DNA of 64,000 nt, from contig OW804094.1 in NCBI GenBank assembly GCA_942159475.1, positions 20,937,067-21,001,066 on the forward strand, read 5' to 3'. Shown one piece after another: positions 55,800 through 64,000 of the stretch; position 1 is the stretch's first letter; every line of letters starts with the position of its first letter. Source of the stretch: Sthenelais limicola. Lineage: Eukaryota > Annelida > Polychaeta > Phyllodocida > Sigalionidae. A program made the position numbers and the translations under genes. Under the pieces are notes generated by a model. The model ran no database searches. It was not told the DNA's origin and saw nothing but the letters and a program-made list of their open reading frames with translations.

Positions 55800-57185
55800 G
55801 TGTCTCAGTCTCTATCCTCTGTGTCTCTGCCTCTCTCCTCTGTGTCTATGTCTCTCCTCTGTGTCTATGTCTCTCCTCTGTGTCTATGTCTCTCCTCTGT
55901 GTCTATGTCTCTCCTCTCTGTGTCTATGTCTCTCCTCTGTGCCTATGTCTCTCCTCTGTGTCTATGTCTCTCCTCTCTGTGTCTATGTCTCTCCTCTGTG
56001 TCTATGTCTCTCCTCTGTGCCTATGTCTCTCCTCTGTGCCTATGTCTCTCCTCTGTGTCTATGTCTCTCCTCTCTGTGTCTATGTCTCTCCTCTGTGCCT
56101 ATGTCTCTCCTCTGTGTCTATGTCTCTCCTCTGTGTCTATGTCTCTCCTCTGTGTCTATGTCTCTCCTCTGTGCCTATGTCTCTCCTCTCTGTGCCTATG
56201 TCTCTCCTCTGTGTCTATGTCTCTCCTCTGTGTCTATGTCTCTCCTCTGTGTCTATGTCTCTCCTCTGTGCCTATGTCTCTCCTCTGTGTCTATGTCTCT
56301 CCTCTGTGTCTATGTCTCTCCTCTGTGCCTATGTCTCTCCTCTGTGCCTATGTCTCTCCTCTGTGTCTATGTCTCTCTCCCCTGTGCCTATGTCTCTCCT
56401 CTGTGCCTATGTCTCTCCTCTGTGCCTATGTCTCTCCTCTGTGCCTATGTCTCTCCTCTGTGCCTATGTCTCTCCTCTGTGCCTATGTCTCTCCTCTGTG
56501 TCTATGTCTCTCTCCCCTGTGCCTATGTCTCTCCTCTGTGTCTCTGCTTCTCTCCTCTGTGCCTATGTCTCTCCTCTGTGCCTATGTCTCTCCTCTGTGC
56601 CTATGTCTCTCCTCTGTGCCTATGTCTCTCCTCTGTGCCTATGTCTCTCCTCTGTGCCTATGTCTCTCCTCTGTGCCTATGTCTCTCCTCTGTGTCTATG
56701 TCTCTCCTCTGTGCCTATGTCTCTCCTCTGTGCCTATGTCTCTCCTCTGTGCCTATGTCTCTCCTCTGTGCCTATGTCTCTCCTCTGTGCCTATGTCTCT
56801 CCTCTGTGCCTATGTCTCTCCTCTGTGTCTATGTCTCTCTCCCCTGTGCCTATGTCTCTCCTCTGTGCCTATGTCTCTCCTCTGTGCCTATGTCTCTCCT
56901 CTGTGCCTATGTCTCTCCTCTGTGCCTATGTCTCTCCTCTGTGTCTATGTCTCTCTCCCCTGTGCCTATGTCTCTCCTCTGTGTCTCTGCTTCTCTCCTC
57001 TGTGCCTATGTCTCTCCTCTGTGTCTATGTCTCTCCTCTGTGCCTATGTCTCTCCTCTGTGCCTATGTCTCTCCTCTGTGTCTATGTCTCTCCTCTGTGT
57101 CTATGTCTCTCCTCTGTGCCTATGTCTCTCCTCTGTGTCTATGTCTCTCTCCCCTGTGTCTATGTCGCTCTCCTCTGTGTCTGAC
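55800..57185 (+). repeat. 19-bp minisatellite, about 70 units
   Basis: The unit CTCTGTGYCTATGTCTCTC has a length not divisible by three and lacks stop codons in every plus frame, so frames of 453, 895 and 906 codons arise across this and the preceding block. They are not genes. Confidence 0.97.
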
Positions 57186-57298
57186 TCTAAATTGTTCAGA
57201 TGCAGATCTATATTTGAACTAGACATAAGCTGACATGTGAGCTATTATCTCACTAGTGTGATACTTACTAGTAATTGTGATGTATTTATGTCTGAAAA

Positions 57299-57321
57299 AC
57301 ATTTTCTGAAAAATCTGACTC
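57299..57321 (-). mobile_element. R1 end fragment
   Basis: ACATTTTCTGAAAAATCTG then ACTC, the right terminus only. Confidence 0.55.
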
Positions 57322-57404
57322 ATATGATACAGCGTCTGTATGATAAAGTCGAACAACTTCTGCCACCATGAAACTTCACAACTTCAGTATACCTATACTA
57401 ACCA

Positions 57405-57616
57405 AGTTACACAGTAGACAGTCAAATAAACCTTTATTAATCCTTCCTCTATATCTAGTTACACACCACAGAGTGAAATAAACTTTATTAATCCTTCCTC
57501 TATATCTAGTTACACACCACAGAGTGAAATAAACCCTTATTAATACCTGCTGTATATCTAGTTACACACCACAGAGTGGAATAAATCCTTATTAATACCT
57601 GCTGTATATCTAGTTA
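57405..57616 (+). repeat. Tandem repeat, 51-53 bp unit, four copies
   Basis: ATATCTAGTTACACACCAC, AGAGTGAAATAAAC and TTATTAATCCTTCC repeat in order, with units 3 and 4 sharing TTAATACCTGCTG. Confidence 0.85.
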
Positions 57617-57934
57617 GTGCAGGATGGAGGAGGGAACTGTGTGTGCACAGTGGTTCTGGTATTCATTACAACAACACAGCGGAGCCCGCGAGCCAAGTTT
57701 TTCCTCGAGCGACTGTTTCTGATTTATGATTTATCAATGTATATAAGGGAGGAGGGATGGGTGGAATCTTATTTGTCTGTCCATGTATGGGATGTAGGGC
57801 TGAGGTACATTTGTCTTCCAATGTGTTCTGGTATAGTTGTTCCCACTGCGTGCGGCTCTCGCTTATCTGTAAGCTTCGGTGTGCTCAGTTGTGTGAAATG
57901 GATGGGGCGACGGGGAGGGAGGGGGGGAGGGAGG
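57617..57934. other. Unassigned sequence
   Basis: A 108-codon frame (57617-57943) runs into R3 and purine-rich sequence; no domain visible. Confidence 0.35.
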
Positions 57935-58682
57935 AGTGAGTGAGTGAGATTAGTTGCTTTACGCCCTTATCAACACATTTAATATGGTTATACCAAGGGC
58001 GGGAGAGCTGAGAGAGAGGCAGTTTATGATCATAGCCAGGAAATAGCAATAGAGAAGAAGGGAGAGAGAGACAGAGAAAAGAGACAGAAAGGCACTTTAT
58101 ATATGGTCATACCCAGAATATGAGTGAGTGAGTGAGATTGGTTGCTTTACGCCCTTATCAACACATTTAATATGGTTATATCAAGGGCAGGAGAGCTGAG
58201 AGGGAGGCAGTTTATGATCATACCCAGGAAATAGCAATAGAGAAGAAGGGAGAGAGAGACAGAGAAAAGAGACAGAAAGGCACTTTATATATGGTCATAC
58301 CCAGAATATGAGTGAGTGAGTGAGTGAGATTGGTTGCTTTACGCCCTTATCAACACATTTAATATGGTTATATCAAGGGCAGGAGAGCTGAGAGGGAGGC
58401 AGTTTATGATCTTACCCAGGAATAGAGATAGAGAAGAAGGGAGAGAGAGACAGAGAAAGAGACAGAAAGGGAGGTAGCGGTGGAGGCGAGGAGGAGGTGG
58501 AGGAAGAGGAGGAGGTACAGGTGGAGGTGGAGGTAAAGGGGGTGAGTGAGTGAGATTGGTTGCTTTACGCCCTTATCAAGACTTTGAAGTGTTATATCAA
58601 GGGCGGGAGAGCTGACAGGGAGGCAGTTTATGATCATACCCAGGAAATAGAGATAGAGAAGAAGGGAGAGAGAGAGAGAAAG
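57935..58682 (+). mobile_element. R3 cluster, four head-to-tail units
   Basis: Heads GTGAGTGAGAT..TTTACGCCC start near 57937, 58124, 58312 and 58541, each followed by GGAGAGCTGA and tail blocks. A GGTGGAGG spacer lies at 58471-58540. Successive units are nearly identical, which indicates recent tandem growth. Confidence 0.88.
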
Positions 58683-58860
58683 GTAAAGGGGCAGGGAGGG
58701 GGAGTAGGGAGGGGAGGTTAAAGGGGGAGGGAGGGGTAGTAGGGAGTGGAGGTTAAAGGGGGAGGGAGGGGTAGTAGGGAGGGGAGGTTAAAGGGGGAGG
58801 GAGGGGGAGTAGGGAGGGGAGGTAGAGGGGGAGGGAGGGGGAGTAGGGAGGGGAGGTTAA
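58683..58860 (+). repeat. Purine-rich tandem, about 38-bp unit
   Basis: GGGGAGGTTAAAGGGGGAGG and GAGGGGTAGTAGG alternate about five times. Confidence 0.85.
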
Positions 58861-59112
58861 ACCCATATACGATGCTCTTATATTTAAGATTAGGTCGTAT
58901 GAATTTTTTTATGAAACACACCTCTGCTCTGACAATAAACCTCTTGTAAAATGTCTGAGCTTAATCAAAATCGTAAAACAACAACAAAAATGTTGAATCA
59001 GCTGAAGAAAAATGAGCTTGTACTAACTTTCTATCCTGAATTATAACTCTTTACTATATTATTTGTTTCTTTATATCTACTTCTGTATTTAATGTACCAG
59101 AATGTCAGCTAT

Positions 59113-59501
59113 TAGTCATAAGTCGCAAAAAATGGATTTTGAGATATCGTCATATTTGAAAAGAGGAGACCAAGGGGATTCCAACAATAGTAAACAGTAG
59201 GACACCTAATAAGTATTTCTATATTTTAAGTTTGATATTATTATTTTTGAAAAAAACGTTTGCAATGTTTCTGGATGGGTAATTACCAGTAAAGTAACTA
59301 AATATACTCCATACAAAGGTCTTCAAAACGCAGAGATATATTTAGTGCAATGTCCTGAAATGTGTTACATGGATTTATATGACTGTAAGTGCTAAACCAT
59401 CTAAAGATCAGAACATTTCAATAAAGATATCTTGCAAAAAATACCCTTAGAAAAATATCAATTTTTGCGACTCATGACTCATTTTCCTGGAACACATCAC
59501 A
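59113..59501 (-). mobile_element. R2 element, nearly complete
   Basis: GTCATAAGTCGCAAAAAATG at the left (outer bases lost), CCTGGAACACATCACA at the right. Confidence 0.8.
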
Positions 59502-59769
59502 AATAATATCCGCAGTACAAATATCTAACAAACAAGTTAACCATAAATAACCTCTCGTCAAGACCAAGTGGCCTTGTACCTTAGCCAGTAAATAATATAT
59601 CAAGCCAATTTGATATATCCAATATCTAAAGGATATCAATAGCCAATATCTAGACAAACAGTAGTCAACATCAAACAACTAGATGTAGTAAAGCGCAGCA
59701 CTGTGACAAAGGGTAGCATTGATACATAGCACAGGGCCACAGCACACCTCTGTATCAAGGCCCTGTATA

Positions 59770-60004
59770 GGGTCAGATTTTCAGAAAATGTACAGTTGGC
59801 AGCTCTACACATTAAGTACATTCTGTTAAATTAGGCTGCAATTTGGTCAATACTAGGTAAATTCGAGTATATTTGGCATTGCATTGATTCTAGCAATCTG
59901 TTTGGTTAGGTTGAACTGTATTTTGAACTTTATTTTCGTCTGAAACTTGGGTTATTTGAGAAGATTGATGAAGATGAATTGTACATTTTCTGAAAATCTG
60001 ACCC
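59770..60004 (+). mobile_element. R1 TIR element, subfamily B
   Basis: 235 bp with duplication TATA on both sides. Confidence 0.94.
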
Positions 60005-60044
60005 TATAATCTATTAGCTTTCATCCATTTGGCACTAGTGGGGG

Positions 60045-60200
60045 AAGGCTTCAGACAATGTACCTTCAATATTCGTCTTAGATAACCGAAATTTAAGACA
60101 AAAATGAAATACCTGAAATATGGAATGAAATGAAATGAAATGAAATACATTTCATAATAACAAACAAGAATATTTTAATCAATGCTAGATACTAAGTATA
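60045..60200 (-). mobile_element. Possible old R1 with (AATGA) insert
   Basis: TCGTCTTAGATAACCGAAATT and GAATATTTTAATCAATGC are faintly R1-like. ATGAAATGAAATGAAATAC between them looks like a retroposon tail. Confidence 0.35.
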
Positions 60201-60244
60201 GCCGTATAGGAGATTACTAATCTAATAGAGCATTAACCACATAT

Positions 60245-60492
60245 GGGTAAGATTTTCAGAAAATACGTTTCGAAAATGTACAATTCGCCTTCACCAATTC
60301 TCTCAAATAACCCACATTTAAAACAAAAATGAGCTTCAAAATGCAGTTTAACATAACAGAACTGATACTTTGAATCAATGCTATACCAAATATATTCAGA
60401 TATACCCGTTATTCTTTATTTTTCAGCCTAATTTAGCAGAATTTCCTAAATGTGTAGAGCTGCCAATTGTACATTTTCTGAGAATCTGACCG
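60245..60492 (-). mobile_element. R1 TIR element, subfamily A
   Basis: 248 bp. A 13-bp partial doubling of the end (AAAATACGTTTCG then AAAATGTAC) explains the extra length. Right end CTGACCG. Confidence 0.88.
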
Positions 60493-60670
60493 ATACATGA
60501 TATAGGGGACTTTACTCTACACATCCCAACACAATATAAATTCTGCTTAAATTTGTAGTGGGTTTGGCAACAAAAAATGCATTGATTTCCAGGCCTAACA
60601 TACCAAACAAAATGTTTCATCATCTCATAATTCAATTTTTATACATAGAAATGTGAGGTAATTCACAAAA

Positions 60671-60721
60671 AGACACGGATACGGTTACGTAATTGAGATA
60701 GATTTGCTTGCAGAACCTCCC
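60671..60721 (-). mobile_element. R5 element, one end only
   Basis: CGGATACGGTTACGTAATTG with GCTTGCAGAACCTCCC matches the R5 left end inverted. The other end is missing. Confidence 0.75.
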
Positions 60722-61043
60722 TATTGTTATTATACAGCCATGCACTAGTAACACTATGGGGAAGCCATATATCCAGCCTACTCTAGCACTGGGCAGCCTG
60801 GTAGTGGGGAAAGCAGACCAAATCTATCAATATAATATCAATATGAACAGTGCCTTGTTATTTATTGGTCTCTGCACCGCCGGCTGCCAATATTGGGGTC
60901 CGACACAACACCCCTATAGACCACTCTCATGGAAAGGGGCAGAATCGGTTTTTTATTAAAATATAGGTGCCTACATCGGGGATTTCACAGGTCGCAGAAA
61001 AATGATATTTTTCACAAAAACCTGTTGTATGCTGAACACATCT
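60722..61043. other. Unassigned sequence
   Basis: The frame at 60708-60959 starts inside R5 and is not supported as a gene. Confidence 0.35.
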
Positions 61044-61279
61044 GGGTCAGATTTTCATAAAATGTACAATTGGCAGCTCTACACATTTAGTAAATTCTGC
61101 TAAATTAGGCTAAAATTTGGTCAATACTAGGTAAATTCAAGTATATTCGGCATTGCATTGATTCTACCAATCTGTTTGGTTAGGTTGAACTGAATTTTGA
61201 ACTTTATTTTCGTCTGAAATTTGGGTTAATTCAGAGAATTGGTGAAGGTGAATTGTACATTTTCTGAAAATCTGACCCA
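61044..61279 (+). mobile_element. R1 TIR element, subfamily B
   Basis: 236 bp. Left flank ACATCT, right flank ATTTAGATCT, so the duplication is not clear. Confidence 0.9.
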
Positions 61280-61383
61280 TTTAGATCTGATCAAATATAG
61301 ATGTAAGTAGTTTGAGAACAACAACCACTGATTGAATTCAACCAGACGTCAACACACTGGAGGAGGGGGGGGGGTACATGAAT

Positions 61384-61791
61384 AGGGGAGTTGCATAGCC
61401 GCCATTTTGAATCCTAATTCGCATGGCATTATGGGACTAATGTTTTTTTTTAAAGAAATGTTATTGAGCTGGTTTCGATGTTACATTGATATTCTCACAG
61501 TAATGGTACAGTCTAAAATGTATAGAAATCATGCCATGTTCAGCATGGACTATCTATCAGTGCTCTAATGTCAATATCTATGTTTTATAAATGTTTCTAT
61601 AACACAAGTCCCCATCGTTCCCATCATGCATTTGGTTTTCATAGAACATTTGTAAAAGCTGTGATATTTGTAAAAACATTCTTGCATTTTTTTTATAAAA
61701 ATGTTCCCAAATATTTGTATGTCAGATTTCATCAAAATCCATCCCATGATGCACTGTACCAGACATGCGCAGTGGCGCATGCAAGTCCCCT
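61384..61791 (+). mobile_element. R4 TIR element, full length
   Basis: AGGGGAGTTGCATAGCC at the left, CATGCAAGTCCCCT at the right, TA on both sides. 408 bp. It covers half of a 160-codon open frame, which is therefore discounted. Confidence 0.85.
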
Positions 61792-62217
61792 ATTGACAGA
61801 AATGGGAACTATTGCCTTTGTTACAGTATATAATGCAACCTCCACAAAAAGCACTGAAGTTGTTAAAAACGCATACAAAAACCTGCAAAACATATATCGT
61901 AGACATTTTAGAGATGAGCTAGTCTTTGGATACAGAAGAAACCCAAATATCAGTATTATGTTATTTTCATCCAAACACAGTTGGAGTTTAATAGGCTTAT
62001 ACCCTATTTTTGTCTCCTACTGCACACAGCAATGCAGAACTGCCAGCTAATAGTGCAGTTTTGCAGATTCTGAAAAAAACTCAAAATCAGTTCTCCGAAA
62101 AAAATAAATAATAAATAAAAAAAGTATTATATTTCAACATCCCCAAAGAAATATTGAGTTAGAACCTGTTGCCAGTGCAAACATAGTAATAAATCCCACC
62201 GGAGGAAAGAGGTACAT
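61792..62217. other. Unassigned sequence
   Basis: The open frame leaving R4 continues to 62050 (KNAYKNLQNIYRRHFRDELV inside). No family recognised and no splice support seen. Confidence 0.35.
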
Positions 62218-62635
62218 GTGTCATGTGTTACAGAACAATGAGTCACAAATAGGAGAATTGTTATTTTTTAAGTGCTTTATTCACAAGTTCTCTTTGTGGG
62301 AATGTTTTCATTTTTGGGTTCCTTAACGCTTTACGTAGCATGAATACATGTGCCAAATTTCAAGACAGTGCAATAAATGTATTCATGCTTTTCTGAGGTC
62401 TTATCTTATAGGGTATGTTTAGCTACTTTGCTAGTAAATGTCCATCCAAAAACAGTGCAAACTTGTTATTCAAAAATAAAAATATCAAACTTAAGATATA
62501 AAAGTATTTAGCGCTATTGTACAATACCCATCATGTTTACCATCATTAGAATCGGCTTGATCTCATCTTTTCAAATATGATGATATCTCAAAATCCATTT
62601 TTTTGCAACTTGTGAGTTCCCTGTGACACATTACA
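62218..62635 (+). mobile_element. R2 TIR element
   Basis: 418 bp. Left TGTCATGTGTTACAG, right CCCTGTGACACATTACA. GTAGCATGAATACATGTGCC is shared with the 63.3-kb copy. Confidence 0.82.
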
Positions 62636-63234
62636 TTTCATCTTTACCAATCATCTGAAATGAGCCACATTTGAATAACCCCGGAATTCAGTTTTACCCG
62701 AACAGAATGAATGTTCTATTCAAGGCAATGCCCAATATAACGGAACGGTATGTCAGTGATTGGACGCCTACTGCGCTAATGGGCTGTCTGGCCCAGGACT
62801 ATAATGATATTTTGCGGTCCTAATGGGATAATAATGTTAATTTGTGGTTTGGCGTGAGGAGCTTTCCCTCAGTTTGAAGGGACTCCCTCATCTTTGACCC
62901 TCGATGGCCTAGAAGTGGTCGCTGACAGGCCGAACATTATTTTTATTATGTTCCATTTCTTTTCCATTTTCTCAAGCCATACACACATTCTATGAAGTAA
63001 AATGATATCTACAAACGTTGATATTGTGGGCGAGTGGTCTATAGTGAAAGAACCTCCCATGTAAATGATTATAGAGAGGTCTATAATAGCATAGAGCGGT
63101 CTATAATAGGCAAATACCCCCTGCCAAAACAATAGGTAACCCAGACGTGTAACCCAGACGTGTAACCCAGACGTTCCTCCAGGGTTTGGTGGTATAATCA
63201 TGTTATTAATACATTCTATTTCCCGCGCATACTA
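62636..63234. other. Unassigned, possible old R1 trace
   Basis: CATCTGAAATGAGCCACATTTG and GTTCTATTCAAGGCAATGCC at 62650-62735 are weakly R1-like. A tripled AACCCAGACGTGT lies at 63139-63172. Confidence 0.4.
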
Positions 63235-63622
63235 TGTGGTGTGTTCCAGGAAAATGAGTCACAAAATTGATATTTTTCAAGTGTTTTATTCACAAGATGT
63301 ATCTGTGGGAATGTTTCCATTTTTGGGTCGCTTAACGCTTGTTGTAGCCTGAATACATGTGCCGAATTTCAGGATAGTGCAATAAATATATTCCTGTATT
63401 TCTATGGTCATCTTATACAGTATATTGAGATTCTTTACTAGTAAATGTCCACCCAGAGATATTTCCAACTTTTTTTCACAAATAAAAATATCAAAATTTA
63501 ATATTTTGATGTCTTACCGTTTACAATCATTGAAATTGGCTTGATCTCGTCATTTCAAATATGATAATATCTTATAATCCAATTTTTGTGACTTGTGACT
63601 CATTTCCCTGGAACACCTCACA
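63235..63622 (+). mobile_element. R2 TIR element
   Basis: 388 bp. TGTGGTGTGTTCCAGG at the left, CCCTGGAACACCTCACA at the right. Confidence 0.85.
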
Positions 63623-63624
63623 AA

Positions 63625-64000
63625 TGTGATGTGTTCAAGGAAAATGAGTCACGAGTCGCAATGATAGTTTTCAAACGCCACTCCACAAGATCCCTTCCTC
63701 AGAATGTTTTCACTTTTATGGGTGGCATTTTCAGAAAAGTACAATTGGCAGCTCCACACATTAAGGATATTCTGCTAAATTCTGCTAAAAAATGTAAATT
63801 TTGGGTAAATCTGAGTATATTTGGTATCACATTGATTTAAAGTATCTGTTCTGTTATGTTAAACTGCATTTTGAAGCTGATTTCTGGCTTAAATGTGGGT
63901 TATTTGAGAGGATTGGTGAAGGCGAATTGTACATTTTCTGAAAATCTGACCCATATGGTGTTTAGTGTTGTTAGTAGCATTAACCCATACCAAATTTCAA
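63625..64000 (+). mobile_element. R2 element with nested R1, running off the window
   Basis: It starts two bases after the previous R2 (TGTGATGTGTTCAAGG). The interior is split by R1 and continues with TAGTAGCATTAACCC and ACCAAATTTCAA to the last base. Confidence 0.8.
63721..63952 (+). mobile_element. R1 TIR element, subfamily A, left end eroded
   Basis: GGTGGCATTTTCAGAAAAG at the left, normal CTGACCC at the right. Confidence 0.85.

Noticed and set aside
54497..57233. 895- and 906-codon frames as giant proteins
   Set aside because: Several frames are open at once because the minisatellite has no stop codons; the composition is entirely repeat-driven.
2009..60721. R5 as a telomere-like or insulator motif
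   Set aside because: GGGAGG ends are paired as TIRs in TA sites in two complete copies, so a MITE is the simpler reading.
61568..62050. 160-codon gene
   Set aside because: The first half is R4. The second half alone has no recognisable domain, start or splice support.

Overview
Kind of sequence. The window looks like an intergenic, repeat-dominated stretch of an animal nuclear genome in draft assembly (it contains a 200-base N gap). There are no bacterial-style genes, no operons, no CRISPR, no rRNA and no convincing complete protein-coding gene. A few short exon-like patches with plausible splice acceptors occur, but none could be assigned to a known family. The mix of repeats suggests a lophotrochozoan, possibly a mollusc: a retroposon head GAGTGAGTGAG..TTTACGCC resembles repeats I recall from gastropod genomes, and a TTAAAGCTGCACTCTCAG end resembles elements I recall from bivalves. 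That placement is inference from memory and is weak.

Repeat families, named here for convenience. R1: a TIR element, typically exactly 235 bp, with 28-bp ends starting GGGTCAGATTTTCAG. It has about 41 substantial copies plus 3 fragments, roughly 15 percent of the window. Most flanks fit 4-bp target duplications, and three subfamilies (A, B, C) share the ends. 'Plus' means the GGCAGC end is on the left. R2: a 390-420 bp element whose ends read TGTGATGTGTTYCAGGAAAA. R3: a SINE-like retroposon starting GAGTGAGTGAG and ending ACCCAGGACC, with 10-15 bp target duplications and internal tandem growth. R4: a 320-410 bp element with ends AGGGGATTTGCAT. R5: a 240-bp element with ends GGGAGGTTC in TA sites. 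R6: a 558-bp fold-back palindrome. R7: a CACT-ended TIR element carrying a tRNA-like pol III promoter. Several single TIR elements add to this (7.1, 13.4, 16.2, 16.75, 44.0, 46.7 and 48.05/49.24 kb). No transposase or reverse transcriptase reading frame was seen, so all DNA elements here look non-autonomous.

Layout. 0-25 kb: interspersed R1-R7 copies, an exon-like ORF split by R3 at 3.8-4.3 kb, a terminal-repeat array at 18.07-18.3 kb, and a degenerate 85-bp tandem array at 20.5-21.7 kb. 25.4-28.4 kb: a G-free 31-bp minisatellite. 28.4-34 kb: mainly R2 copies. 34.0-37.4 kb: a 54-bp satellite with higher-order structure. 38-43 kb: sparse sequence, a polypyrimidine tract at 39.9-40.5 kb, and R1/R2. 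44-54 kb: dense R1/R2, including a 1186-bp tandem duplication whose breakpoints lie inside R1 copies. 54.6-57.2 kb: CTCTGTG microsatellite and a 19-bp minisatellite. 57.4-64 kb: a clustered R3 array, then R1, R2 and R4 again.

How it fits together. The window records successive insertions, with R1 inside R2, R6 and degenerate tandem arrays, R5 inside R2, and R3 inside an exon-like ORF. R1 copies have since served as substrates for unequal recombination. Long open frames in the window are mostly by-products of stop-free simple repeats.
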